A DNA stretch of 64,000 nt from Caulobacter rhizosphaerae (lineage in GTDB: Bacteria; Pseudomonadota; Alphaproteobacteria; Caulobacterales; Caulobacteraceae). Below the pieces are notes generated by a model, which worked only from the letters and a program-made list of their open reading frames with translations, searched no databases and was not told the origin of the DNA. Position 1 is the first letter of the stretch, and every line of letters begins with the position of its first letter. The stretch is taken from NCBI RefSeq assembly GCF_010977555.1, contig NZ_CP048815.1:2844501-2908500 (forward strand), in the 5' to 3' direction. Made by a program: the position numbers and the translations under genes. Shown in pieces: positions 42,703 through 50,933 of this stretch.

Positions 42703-43338
42703 ATGGCGACTACACCCCGCATCCCCGAAGAGTACGCCCAGGGCTTCACCATGCTGGCCGGCGACCAGAACAGCCCGGCGGCGCGGATCGCCATTCCGCA
42801 GGAGCTGAACCGCCTGGCCGGCATACCGATCGCCAGCGCCCGGTCGCTGCAGCTGGATCCCGTGCTCCATGAGTGCGTGCGCCTGTTCAACGCCAACTAC
42901 CAGGGCTGCGAATACTGCAAGAACGCGCGTCAGGCCGTCGCCGTCCAGGCCGGCCTGGACGAGGACATGGTCAGCAAGCTGACGCGGTTCGAGACCAGCG
43001 ACCTGCCCGAACGCACCAAGGCGGCGCTGCGGATCACCGACGCCCTGGCCTCGGCGCCGCAGATGCTGACGGACGAGATCTGGAACGGCGCCCGCCAGCA
43101 CTTCTCCGAATTGGAGGTCGTCGATCTGGTGCTGCTGTCCTGCTACACGACCGGCAGCCGAGTGGCGATCATCCTGGGGGTCGAGCCGGGCAAGGAGGCC
43201 TCGTCGCGGCTCTTCTATCCGACTGACCCGGTCTACGGGGACTCGCCGGACCTCAACGCCGCGATCGAGGCGCTCAAGGAAGGCGGCGTCGCGGTCAAGG
43301 AACGAGGCGAGGGCTACGATCGGATCCCGATGGGCTGA
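42703..43338 (+). CDS. Carboxymuconolactone decarboxylase-family protein with CxxC
   Basis: 211 residues. AhpD-like core with GCEYC (Cys69 and Cys72), NARQAVAVQAGLDEDMV, and downstream helices SELEVVDLVLLSCYTTGSR. The CxxC-plus-His pattern is that of alkylhydroperoxidase D-type disulfide reductases; many genome-annotated CMD proteins beside SDRs have no proven reaction. About 50 extra C-terminal residues follow the conserved core. Cotranscribed with the cysteine-less paralogue. Confidence 0.83.
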   Translation: MATTPRIPEEYAQGFTMLAGDQNSPAARIAIPQELNRLAGIPIASARSLQLDPVLHECVRLFNANYQGCEYCKNARQAVAVQAGLDEDMVSKLTRFETSDLPERTKAALRITDALASAPQMLTDEIWNGARQHFSELEVVDLVLLSCYTTGSRVAIILGVEPGKEASSRLFYPTDPVYGDSPDLNAAIEALKEGGVAVKERGEGYDRIPMG

Positions 43339-43489
43339 CGGGGCCGCACCCCTTGAGTCGCTCGCCTGATGATAGTCGGCCCGGCCAAAACGGCGCCGGC
43401 TCCTGGGAGGTCGCTTTCAACGTCGAGACCGGCTGAACCACGGACTATAGGCCTCCGCCAGCGCTCACCTCAGCGGGCGCCGGCGGGCG

Positions 43490-44386
43490 TCACGCACGCG
43501 CGACGGACCGTCCCTCAAGAAGCGGCGCATAGGCGGCGAGCCTCTCGGAGACGAACTCCGTGAACAGCCGCACCCGCTTGGTCTTGCGAGTCTCTCCCTG
43601 GGTCAGGAGCCAGAGCGTGCCGTACATGTGCAGGTCGGCGCCAGGAACCCGCACCAGCAGGGGGTCGGCGTCTCCAACAAAGCACGGCAGCGTGGTGATC
43701 CCCAGTCCTTGCCGAACCGCAACGATCTGGGCCTCCGCGTCCGTGACCCTGAACGGAACGTTGGCGACACGAACCTCACCCTGGCTGGCCCAATCGGGAA
43801 CGCCATGGGCGCTTATGACGATCCATCGCGTGGGCTCGGAGGCTCCCGAAAGCCAGGCGGCGAGCCGATCATGGGCGATATACACGCCGCCGAATACCTC
43901 CGGCCCCTTCAAGCCATGGAGGTTGAGCGGCAGGGTCTTGCGATCGTAGACGACGCGAATCGCGACATCGGCCTCACGATTGGTCAGATTCGCCAGCTCG
44001 CCGGACGAGGCGATGTCCATCTCGACGTCGGGATGCAGACGCGCGAAATCGGCGAAGTCGGGCATCAGCAGATGTGTCGCCAGGGGTGGCGGCAACGTCA
44101 CCCGCAGGAGCCCGCGCACACTCTGGTCGCGCCCAAAGACACGCGTCTCCAACTGGTGCGACGAGGCTTCCATCTGGCTGGCGAGTTCAAGGACCTCATC
44201 GCCCGCGGCCGTCAGGCGGTAGCCCGAAGGCAACCTTTCGAACATCTGCGCGCCGAGGCTCTCCTCGAGTTGGCCGATGCGCCGCAACACGGTGGCGTGG
44301 TTGACCCCAAGGCTCTTGGCGGCGGCCCGCACGGAGCCGCCACGCGCGGCGGCCAGAAAGTAGCGGACGTCATCCCAGTCGATCAT
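43490..44386 (-). CDS. LysR-family transcriptional regulator
   Basis: 298 residues from ATG 44386. HTH: DWDDVRYFLAAARGGSVRAAAKSLGVNHATVLRRIGQLEESLGAQMFERL, about 3-52, then the effector domain (GLLRVTLPPPLATHLLMPDFADFARLHPDVEMDI). The frame remains open far upstream to 45331, but that lies antisense to the next SDR gene. It is divergent from that SDR (216-base gap) and is its probable regulator, the usual LysR arrangement. Confidence 0.92.
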   Translation of the reverse strand: MIDWDDVRYFLAAARGGSVRAAAKSLGVNHATVLRRIGQLEESLGAQMFERLPSGYRLTAAGDEVLELASQMEASSHQLETRVFGRDQSVRGLLRVTLPPPLATHLLMPDFADFARLHPDVEMDIASSGELANLTNREADVAIRVVYDRKTLPLNLHGLKGPEVFGGVYIAHDRLAAWLSGASEPTRWIVISAHGVPDWASQGEVRVANVPFRVTDAEAQIVAVRQGLGITTLPCFVGDADPLLVRVPGADLHMYGTLWLLTQGETRKTKRVRLFTEFVSERLAAYAPLLEGRSVARA

Positions 44387-44602
44387 CGTCCATTCCCGCG
44401 CCGCGTGGTGCGGCTTTCGCAATCCTCTGCTGGAGTGCACGCGATCATCGCGGTGTTCAACCGTCCAGCCGGATCGTTTGCGCACCACCGATGTGCGCGC
44501 CTGCGCACTCACCGCCCGGCTCCGGCGAACCCATTTCGAGCGTCCCCGGGGGGGCTCCCCGGACAGCCAAAGACTTAGACAGCGAGACCAAGGACGCACG
44601 AC

Positions 44603-45337
44603 ATGACCAGACTGAATGGCAAGACCGCCGTAATTACCGGCGGCGCGACCGGCATCGGCCTCGCCGCGGCCAAGCGCTTCATCGACGAGGGCGCCGTCGT
44701 CTTCATTTTCGGCCGTCGGCAGGACGCGCTCGACGCGGCCATGGCCGACTTGGGGCCCAACGCCCGCGTGGTGAAGGGCTCGGTCTCCGCTGAGGCCGAC
44801 CTTGATCGACTCTACGCGGCTGTGAAGGCCGAGCGCGGAACCCTCGACATCGTCTTCGCCAATGCCGGGACGGGAGGTCCGCTTCCGCTCGGCCAGATCA
44901 CCGCCCAGCACATCAACGAGACCTTCGACACCAATGTGAAGGGTACGATCTTCACGGTCCAGAAGGCGCTGCCGCTGATGGGTCAGGGCGGTTCGATCAT
45001 CCTGACCGGGTCGAGCGCCGGCACGACGGGCGCTCCGGCGTTCAGCGCCTACAGCGCCAGCAAGGCGGCGGTGCGTAATCTGGCGCGAACCTGGGCCGAG
45101 GACCTGAAGGGCACAGGCATCCGGGTCAACGTACTGTCGCCCGGGGCGACGGCGACCGAACTGGCCAAGGAAGCACTTGGCGTCGAGGGCCAGAAGGTCT
45201 TCGCCGCGATGACGCCGCTCCAGCGCATGGCCGATCCGGCGGAGATCGCAGCTGTGGCCGCCTTCCTCGCCTCCGACGACAGCAGCTTCATGACCGCCAG
45301 CGAGGTCGCCGTCGACGGCGGCCTGGCGCAACTCTGA
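44603..45337 (+). CDS. Short-chain dehydrogenase/reductase
   Basis: 244 residues. SDR motifs: TGGATGIG, FGRRQDALDAA after strand 2 (Arg-Arg favours NADPH), NAGTGG, catalytic Ser in GSSAG, YSASK, and C-terminal VAVDGGLAQL. Divergent from a LysR regulator and followed 70 bases later by an F420-type NAD(P) oxidoreductase, which suggests one small LysR-controlled reductase operon. Confidence 0.93.
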   Translation: MTRLNGKTAVITGGATGIGLAAAKRFIDEGAVVFIFGRRQDALDAAMADLGPNARVVKGSVSAEADLDRLYAAVKAERGTLDIVFANAGTGGPLPLGQITAQHINETFDTNVKGTIFTVQKALPLMGQGGSIILTGSSAGTTGAPAFSAYSASKAAVRNLARTWAEDLKGTGIRVNVLSPGATATELAKEALGVEGQKVFAAMTPLQRMADPAEIAAVAAFLASDDSSFMTASEVAVDGGLAQL

Positions 45338-45407
45338 CGCGCTAGCCTGGCCGGGCGCTGTCGATGTTCGGAGCCCGACCAGGCGTCCAAACTGAAGGAG
45401 ACTACAT

Positions 45408-46010
45408 ATGAGCTACGCAATTATCGGCTTCGGCAAGATCGGCCACGCTCTGGCCAGAGCGTTCGCCCGCAAGGGCCTCGAAGTGTCCGTCGCGACCACG
45501 CGGGACCCGGAAAGCTTCGCGGCCGATGCGGCCGAGATCGGCCCTACAGTCATGCCCAAAATACTGACGGACGCCGTCAAGGCGGATATCATCTTCTTGG
45601 CCGTCCGTTTCGAAGCGCACCCGGATGTCGCCAAGGCGCTGCCCAGTTGGAAGGGGAAGACCATCGTCGATGTGACCAACGCCTATGGCGTGCCCCCCGA
45701 GCACCTGGGAGGGCAGCCTTCTTCCAAGTTCATCGCGCAGGCCTTCACGGACGCCAGGCTGGTCAAGGGCTTCAACCATCTGATCGCCGCCATTCTTGAC
45801 CAGGGTCCGGCCGTGCAGGGCGGCAGGCGCGTCGTGTTCCTGGCGAGCGATGACGACGACGCCGCGGCTGAAATCGGCGGGCTTGCGGAAGATCTCGGCT
45901 TCGCGCCGATCAAGCTCGGCCGCCTTTCGGAAGGCGGGCTGCTGGTCCAGGCGCGCGGAAACAGCTGGGGTCAGTTGGTCTTCAAGGATCTGGTCAAGTT
46001 CGACGGATGA
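45408..46010 (+). CDS. NADPH-dependent F420-reductase-like (NAD-binding) protein
   Basis: 200 residues. N-terminal Rossmann fold: MSYAIIGFGKIGHALARAFARKG with VATTRDPES following, DIIFLAVRFEAHPDVAKAL, IVDVTNAYG; the rest resembles F420-dependent NADP oxidoreductase/YedP-type families (PF03807). AAGGAGA precedes the ATG. No F420 biosynthesis genes are visible, and alphaproteobacterial members probably use flavin or another acceptor. Follows the SDR gene on the same strand. Confidence 0.85.
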   Translation: MSYAIIGFGKIGHALARAFARKGLEVSVATTRDPESFAADAAEIGPTVMPKILTDAVKADIIFLAVRFEAHPDVAKALPSWKGKTIVDVTNAYGVPPEHLGGQPSSKFIAQAFTDARLVKGFNHLIAAILDQGPAVQGGRRVVFLASDDDDAAAEIGGLAEDLGFAPIKLGRLSEGGLLVQARGNSWGQLVFKDLVKFDG

Positions 46011-46038
46011 ATACGATCTCACCGACAGGGACACGCCG

Positions 46039-46063
46039 CCCGGATCTCGCGATCCGATCCGGG
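46039..46063 (+). terminator. Possible hairpin after the reductase gene
   Basis: CCCGGATC (46039-46046) pairs with GATCCGGG (46056-46063) over a 9-base loop, 29 bases after the stop. No T-run; weak support. Confidence 0.4.
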
Positions 46064-46161
46064 TGGCGATCCCTCACGGACCCACCGCCGTTCGGCGGCG
46101 CTACACGCGTGGGCGCGCCTGATGTAAATTGGCGCCCTGCCGAGCGCAGGAGCCATCGTCG

Positions 46162-46851
46162 ATGCGCGGTCTCGCGACCCTTTTGATCGGACTTGTCTTG
46201 CTGCCGGGCGCGGCGGCCGCGCGTCCCGCACCCAGAGTCCTGATCGACTACACGCCCGTCTTTGATCGCGTCTGCAGCCAGGCCGTGGGCTCGCCAACGC
46301 CGCCAGGCGCCTCCGAAGAGATCGTCGCCAGGCTGGAGGAGTTTCGACGTCTGTGGGCCCAAGGCGGGCCGCGCTTGCTGGAGACCGCCCAGGCGATCAC
46401 CGGCCGTCCCTATGGCTTTCGGGAGACCGTCGCGGCCGTGCACGTCTGCCCAGGCTTCGCCAGCATGAGCCTGCCCCTGCTGATCAATGTGCGACTGTTC
46501 CTGCGCGCCACGAACGGGCGCTTTGTCGATCGGCCGGAGATGTTTGTCGACACGCTGTTTCACGAAACCCTGCACACCTACATCCGAGGCATTCTGGGCG
46601 CAGGCGATAAGGCCGCCCTACGTTCGGCATTACTTCGCAAATACGCGCAGGAATCGCTCGTGACGCGAAATCACCTGCATCTGATCGCGCTGCAAAGCGA
46701 AGTCTATCGACGCCTCGGCCGGCCGGAGATGGCGGATGCGGCGCGGGCCGCAGACGCCCCCATCGGCCCCGACTATGTGCGCGCCTGGGCGATCGTCGAT
46801 ACGGAAGGCGCCCAGCCTTTCATTGGCGAGCTACAATCTGCTGCTCGATGA
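46162..46851 (+). CDS. Secreted zincin-like protein of unknown function
   Basis: 229 residues from ATG 46162 (AGGAG ten bases upstream). Signal peptide MRGLATLLIGLVLLPGAAAA. A clear HExxH motif, HETLH at 134-138, sits in the helix DTLFHETLHTYIRGIL, the zinc-binding signature of metallopeptidases; a third ligand could not be assigned. Two cysteines (38 and 96) may form a disulfide in the periplasm. I do not recognise the family. It stands between the reductase gene and a convergent broken cupin gene. Confidence 0.65.
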   Translation: MRGLATLLIGLVLLPGAAAARPAPRVLIDYTPVFDRVCSQAVGSPTPPGASEEIVARLEEFRRLWAQGGPRLLETAQAITGRPYGFRETVAAVHVCPGFASMSLPLLINVRLFLRATNGRFVDRPEMFVDTLFHETLHTYIRGILGAGDKAALRSALLRKYAQESLVTRNHLHLIALQSEVYRRLGRPEMADAARAADAPIGPDYVRAWAIVDTEGAQPFIGELQSAAR

Positions 46852-46904
46852 CCTTCAGCCGAAGGCGTCGAACGCGATGTCAGACCCACGGCGGAGGTCG
46901 GCCA

Positions 46905-47582
46905 TCATGACGCTTTCAGACACAGGCCCTTGGGCGTCCAAGCCGAGGTGAGCGTCGTTGGGGGGCTGCCGTCTCCGTGCAGGATCAGGGCGAACCCCTG
47001 TCGGGTCTCCTGGCCGATCGCCATCAACAACATGGGCGGCCCCTGCCGCACCATCAACGAATGTCCCGCGCCCCGGGCGACCTGAACGCCATCAGGCGTT
47101 TCCAAACAGCTTCCGCCGCTGATCGCATAGAAGGCCTCGAGGCCGGAATGCACATGAACCGGCGCGGTCATGCCAGGCGCGAACGTCGATTTCAGGTACT
47201 CGGCGCTGAAGTCGCCCTATGGGGTTTCGATCGGAAGCGGACCGACGTCGGCAAGATGACGTCCACCTTCGAACTGCCGGCCCTTCGCGCCCAGGTCGAA
47301 CATCCAAATCTCGCCGAAGGCCTGTACAACCACCCCATGTTGCGGCTTGGCGCGTTCAGCGGCCTGGACGTCAGCGAAGGTATAGATGTTCCAGTAGAGC
47401 GGCGTCCGGGGCAGCGCCCCAAGGTCCTGGTGAGCAACGAGGCAGGCCGGGCCTGGCGTCTCTCCGGCTTGTCCAGAACAGGTTCGCGACGTCGCCTGCG
47501 CGTGAGCCGTCAACGGAATCGCGACGGACAAGGCGAGCGCACCGAGAATTCCCGCCAACGGCTTCGATGAAACCCAGATCAT
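46905..47582 (-). pseudogene. Secreted cupin-domain protein gene interrupted by an in-frame TAG
   Basis: The ATG at 47582 opens a secreted protein (signal ending TAHA-QA; ...TPLYWNIYTFADVQAAERAK ... EIWMFDLG). At 47217-47219 an amber stop interrupts ...PLPIETP, and the same frame then continues GDFSAEYLKSTFAPGMTAPVHVHSGLEAFYAISG ... VARGAGHSLMVRQGPPMLLMAIG to 46905, a cupin with its HVH metal ligands. Both parts are one frame, 225 codons in total, so a single substitution (CAG or AAG to TAG) explains it. Either a young pseudogene or a read-through case; the internal ATG at 47171 lacks a Shine-Dalgarno. Confidence 0.75.
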
Positions 47583-47685
47583 GGCCTGCCTTGTCGATGA
47601 AGAGCCTTCACGAAGATGCCTCAGGCGAGGTCAGCCATCCAGCCCACCCAGGGCGAGACCATTGACCGGCGGCGTTGCAATGATC

Positions 47686-48582
47686 TCACGCCTCGGCGAT
47701 CGGCAATTCGTCAAGCACTTCGATCTCGAAGCTGCTCAAGCGCTCGGGATCGGCCATCGCCTCGATGGCGGTGATCCGGCCGTTCCTCAGGGACAGACGC
47801 AGCACTACGAAAACCGGGCCATCGTCAATCGCCACCGCCAGGCCCAGTACGCCATCGACGAGGGCCGGCCTGGCCGCCTGCGCCCGTCCATGGAAGTTGG
47901 CCGCCACGGCCTCAGCGCCGCGCAGTTCGGGCCGCGAACCGCTTTTCTGCGCCGCCGCATCGGCGTGAAAGACGACATCCGGCGCCAGGACGGCCAACAA
48001 GCCCTGCATGTCGCCGCCGCGCGCGGCCCGCAGGAAGGCCTGCACGACGACGCGCTGGCGCTCAATGTCGGGCCGGACTGCGGCTGCCCCACCACCGACG
48101 CGGCGTCGGGCGCGACTGGCCAGCTGGCGCGCCGCCTCCGGGCTCCTGTCGACGATTGTGGCGATGTCGTCGAACGGCAAGTCGAACATGTCGTGCAGCA
48201 CGAAAGCCACCCGTTCCGCCGGCGGCAGCGTCTGCAGCACCACCATCAGCGCCATGCCGACCTGATCGGCCAACAGGGTCTCGCGCTCGGGGTAGGCGCT
48301 ATCGTCCTCGCCGATCGCCGGCTCCAGGACGGCCGGCCCCAGCGCGTCCTCGCGCCGCGCCCGCCTGGAACGCAGCATGTCCAGGCATACGCGCGAAACC
48401 ACGGTGGTCAGCCAGCCGCCGAGGTTGTCGACGTCGGCCGTGTCGGCGCGGCTAACCTTGAACCAGGCTTCCTGCACCGCGTCCTCTGCCGCTTCGCGAG
48501 AGCCCAGCATGCGAAACGCCACCCGCTGCAAGTGGGCCCGGCTGGCCTCGAACTGCACCGCCAGAAAATTTTTCTCGTCCAT
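47686..48582 (-). CDS. ECF41-type RNA polymerase sigma factor with SnoaL-like C-terminal domain
   Basis: 298 residues from ATG 48582 (AAGGGGG eight bases upstream). Region 2 is FLAVQFEASRAHLQRVAFRMLGSREAAEDAVQEAWFK; region 4 is LQTLPPAERVAFVLHDMFDLPFDDIATIVDRSPEAARQLASRARRRV. The roughly 120-residue C-terminal extension is SnoaL/NTF2-like (VVVQAFLRAARGGDMQGLLAVLAPDVVFHADAAA) and ends with MADPERL, comparable to the NPDKL-like tail motif that regulates ECF41 factors. No anti-sigma gene is present, as is usual for this group. Divergent from its typical CMD-type partner with matching promoters in both directions. Confidence 0.9.
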   Translation of the reverse strand: MDEKNFLAVQFEASRAHLQRVAFRMLGSREAAEDAVQEAWFKVSRADTADVDNLGGWLTTVVSRVCLDMLRSRRARREDALGPAVLEPAIGEDDSAYPERETLLADQVGMALMVVLQTLPPAERVAFVLHDMFDLPFDDIATIVDRSPEAARQLASRARRRVGGGAAAVRPDIERQRVVVQAFLRAARGGDMQGLLAVLAPDVVFHADAAAQKSGSRPELRGAEAVAANFHGRAQAARPALVDGVLGLAVAIDDGPVFVVLRLSLRNGRITAIEAMADPERLSSFEIEVLDELPIAEA

Positions 48583-48609
48583 CGTCACATCCCCCTTCTG
48601 GGCTCCGTC
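48583..48609 (+). promoter_or_regulatory. ECF41-type promoter for the CMD gene
   Basis: CGTCACA (48583-48589), 16-base spacer, CGTC (48606-48609); one mismatch from the TGTCACA/CGTC pattern reported for ECF41 sigma factors. A transcript would start near 48615, about 50 bases before the ATG at 48664. Confidence 0.72.
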
Positions 48610-48617
48610 AGGGAGAT

Positions 48618-48644
48618 GACGGTCGAGACACGGCCGATGTGACG
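48618..48644 (-). promoter_or_regulatory. ECF41-type promoter for the sigma-factor gene (autoregulation)
   Basis: On the minus strand CGTCACA (48644-48638), 16-base spacer, CGTC (48621-48618): the same elements and spacing as the opposite promoter. It would start transcription near 48612, 30 bases before the sigma ATG. Confidence 0.72.
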
Positions 48645-48663
48645 AACCAAACGGAGAAAGACG

Positions 48664-49125
48664 ATGCAAGCCCGCATGAACAACCCCGCCTTCATCAACC
48701 AAGACGCCATGAAGGCGCTGATGGCCCTGGGCGAAGCCAGCCATAAAGGCGGCGTGCCGCACGCGGTGCATGAGTTGCTGCACCTGCGGGTCAGCCAGAT
48801 CAACGGCTGCGGCGTCTGCGTCGACATGCACGGCAAGATGGCCCGCAAGGCCGGCGAAACCGACGAGCGGCTGTTCTCGGTCGCCGCTTGGCGTGACACC
48901 CCCTACTTCACCGAAGCCGAGCGCGCCGCGCTGGCTTTGGCCGAAAGCGTCACCCGGATCGCCGACCGGGGCGACGCCGTATCCGACGAGGTCTGGAACG
49001 AGGCCGCTCGCCACTACGACGAGGACCAACTGGCCTCGTTGCTGCTGTCGATCTCGACGATCAACGTGTGGAACCGCCTGAACGCGTCGGTTCGCATGGT
49101 GGCCGGCTCGGTCAAATGGGGCTGA
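48664..49125 (+). CDS. Carboxymuconolactone decarboxylase-family protein with CxxC (ECF41 partner)
   Basis: 153 residues. AhpD-like: HELLHLRVSQINGCGVCVDMHGKMARKAGETDERLF with Cys49 and Cys52 and the downstream histidine of the redox centre. CMD proteins are one of the three usual target types of ECF41 factors (the COE group: CMD, oxidoreductase, epimerase). The divergent sigma gene and the ECF41-type promoter make regulation by it very likely. Convergent downstream with an SDR, which could be a second target type, though it lacks the motif. Confidence 0.9.
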   Translation: MQARMNNPAFINQDAMKALMALGEASHKGGVPHAVHELLHLRVSQINGCGVCVDMHGKMARKAGETDERLFSVAAWRDTPYFTEAERAALALAESVTRIADRGDAVSDEVWNEAARHYDEDQLASLLLSISTINVWNRLNASVRMVAGSVKWG

Positions 49126-49175
49126 CCGCGCCTGAGCGGCGCCGGAACTGACGTTGCGCCGAGGCTCGAGACAAA

Positions 49176-49201
49176 GGATCGGAAGGTGATCCTTCCGATC
49201 C
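49176..49201. terminator. Bidirectional hairpin terminator
   Basis: GGATCGGAAGG and CCTTCCGATCC form a perfect 11-bp stem with loop TGAT between convergent CMD and SDR genes; TTTG follows on the minus strand. Confidence 0.75.
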
Positions 49202-49233
49202 AACGTCGGCTAGCTGCGGGCGAATTCTCCAAG

Positions 49234-49980
49234 TCAGATGGAGGACCATCCGCCGTCCGAGGCCAGGACCGCGCCACTGACGTTCTTGGCCTCGTCGCTG
49301 AGAAGCCAGGTGATCGCCGCGGCGATGTCGCCGGCGTCAGCCAGGCCGGGCGCGGCGGCCATCAGCACGGTCATCACCGACTGGAACCCTTTTTCCGAGC
49401 GCGGCGTGGCGTCGATACCGGTGATCACGCCGCCGGGCGCGACCACATTGACCCGCACGCCGGTCCCCTTGCAGGCGAAGGCGGCGCTGCGGCCAAGGCC
49501 GATCACCGCGTGCTTGGCCGCCGTGTAGGACACCCCGCCCGCCGAACCGCGAAGGCCCGCCTCCGAGGCGACCTGGACGATCGCCCCCGCTCCGGCCGGC
49601 TCCATCAGCCGCACCGCCGCCCGGGTGCATCGCATCACCGCCGTAAGGTTGACCGCGAGCACCCGATCCCAGGTCTCGTCGTCGACCTCGGCGATCGGCA
49701 GGAAGCCGTCCATGACGCCCGCGACATTGGCCAGCCCGTCCAGCCGCCCCTCGCAGGCGTCGAACACCGACGCGACCACGGCGGCCTGAGTGATGTCGCC
49801 GGCGACTTTCACGCCGGCGGCGCCCAGTTCGACGGCGTCGAGGCGAGCCGGGTCGATGTCGCTGGCGACGACCCGCGCGCCCTCGGCGGCCAGGCGTTCG
49901 GCGGTTGCCCGGCCGATGCCCGATCCCGCCCCCGTGACCACCACGGTCTTGCCGGCGAACCTTGAACTGAAATGCGGCAT
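49234..49980 (-). CDS. Short-chain dehydrogenase/reductase
   Basis: 248 residues. TGAGSGIG nucleotide loop, [11 protein letters not shown] after strand 2 (Asp favours NAD), NVAGVMDG, catalytic Ser in [13 protein letters not shown], and C-terminal [13 protein letters not shown]. The GGAGG region is present upstream of the ATG at 49980. Stands alone on the minus strand between two hairpins, so apparently monocistronic. Confidence 0.93.
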   Translation of the reverse strand: MPHFSSRFAGKTVVVTGAGSGIGRATAERLAAEGARVVASDIDPARLDAVELGAAGVKVAGDITQAAVVASVFDACEGRLDGLANVAGVMDGFLPIAEVDDETWDRVLAVNLTAVMRCTRAAVRLMEPAGAGAIVQVASEAGLRGSAGGVSYTAAKHAVIGLGRSAAFACKGTGVRVNVVAPGGVITGIDATPRSEKGFQSVMTVLMAAAPGLADAGDIAAAITWLLSDEAKNVSGAVLASDGGWSSI

Positions 49981-50043
49981 GTGAAGCGCCCTTTGGCAGG
50001 AGGAGGCGCCCTGCCCTTCGCGAGTTAGGGCGCTCGAAACAGG

Positions 50044-50079
50044 AAAAGGTACGGGGCGCTCGATCGGCGAGCGCCCCGT
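50044..50079 (-). terminator. Rho-independent terminator of the small secreted protein gene
   Basis: On the minus strand ACGGGGCGCTCG / CGAGCGCCCCGT form a 12-bp perfect stem with a 5-base loop, then ACCTTTTCC. Lies about 105 bases after the stop at 50184 and before the SDR start region. Confidence 0.75.
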
Positions 50080-50183
50080 CCGGACCCCGTCAGGGCTCCG
50101 GCTCAGTGCAGGAGGAAAACGTCTCCGCGCGCGGGAGCGACGGAGGCGGGACGCCCTGGCGACGGCGCGAAGCCGCGCCCGAA

Positions 50184-50477
50184 CTACTTCTTCGCCGGCA
50201 AGGCGGCGAAATCCTTGTCGATGGCCGCCAGGTCGCTATCGCTGACGGTGTTCTTGGCGAAGCGCTGCAAGCCCTTGAGCGTCAGTGGGCGCGCCATCCG
50301 GATCTGAGGGTTGGCGAAGACCGACGGCAGATGCCGGTCGACCACGGCCTTGGCGGCCGGGGTGTCGAGGATCTCGCCGATCGTGGTGGTCGCCGTGCTC
50401 AGCGGCGGCGCGGCGACGGCCACGCCCGCGACGCCCATCAGCAACGCGACGGCCAGAGCGGTTCGGATGGGACGCAT
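50184..50477 (-). CDS. Small secreted protein, GH-associated family of unknown function
   Basis: 97 residues from ATG 50477; signal peptide MRPIRTALAVALLMGVAGVAVA-AP. The mature part reads TTIGEILDTPAAKAVVDRHLPSVFANPQI, then MARPLTLKGLQRFAKNTVSDSDLAAIDKDFAALP. The same pattern (LL..D.A..VV...P..........MTL..(L/M)..F.......L..ID..F.ALP) recurs in the protein at 62583-62894; both lie next to a GH2 gene. I know this pattern as a small domain common in proteobacterial glycosidase loci, without a defined function. Divergent from the GH2 gene starting at 50934. Confidence 0.72.
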   Translation of the reverse strand: MRPIRTALAVALLMGVAGVAVAAPPLSTATTTIGEILDTPAAKAVVDRHLPSVFANPQIRMARPLTLKGLQRFAKNTVSDSDLAAIDKDFAALPAKK

Positions 50478-50933
50478 GGTCGGCCTCTTCTCAAGGGTCG
50501 TTGGCCTCAGGATGTCCAATTCACGACCAAAGGCAATCCTAAATCGAACGCATACGATCAATTATAGCCAATGCCCGCCCGTCTCCCGCGATCGACGCGG
50601 CGTAACGCCCCTTCTCGCCCCTCGGGAGTCGGTGAAACGCCCGTCTATATTTCGTTTGTTTTCTGCGCATTATAACAACATCTGAATTTTCAAACCGACA
50701 CTCCCGTCGACGGGCGGTCGGACATGCGCGGCGCGCATAGTCATGACGCGGCGATCAGATCGGTGATCTTTGAGGCCCTTTCCGAGGTTATAACACCGAG
50801 ATCATCGCATGGAAGCGACCTCCGGCATCGCGGAGCTGTGCAAAATAGAACATCATCGTTCGATTATTGACTTCGCGACGGCGCAGCTGATACTTGGCCG
50901 CGAAGAGCCATAAGAGCCGGGGTGGAACACGTC
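50478..50933. other. Divergent promoter region before GH2
   Basis: 456 AT-richer bases. TTATAACA words recur near 50668 and 50789, and a GAAC-N6-GTTC dyad lies at 50848-50861 just upstream of the putative GH2 promoter. No gene seen. Confidence 0.45.
50867..50894 (+). promoter_or_regulatory. Putative sigma-70 promoter of GH2
   Basis: TTGACT (50867-50872), 16-base spacer, GATACT (50889-50894); predicted start near 50901, 33 bases before the GH2 ATG. Confidence 0.55.

Noticed and set aside
43490..45331. Extended 613-codon version of the LysR gene
   Set aside because: The N-terminal 300 codons are antisense to the SDR 44603-45337; the HTH begins at 44386.
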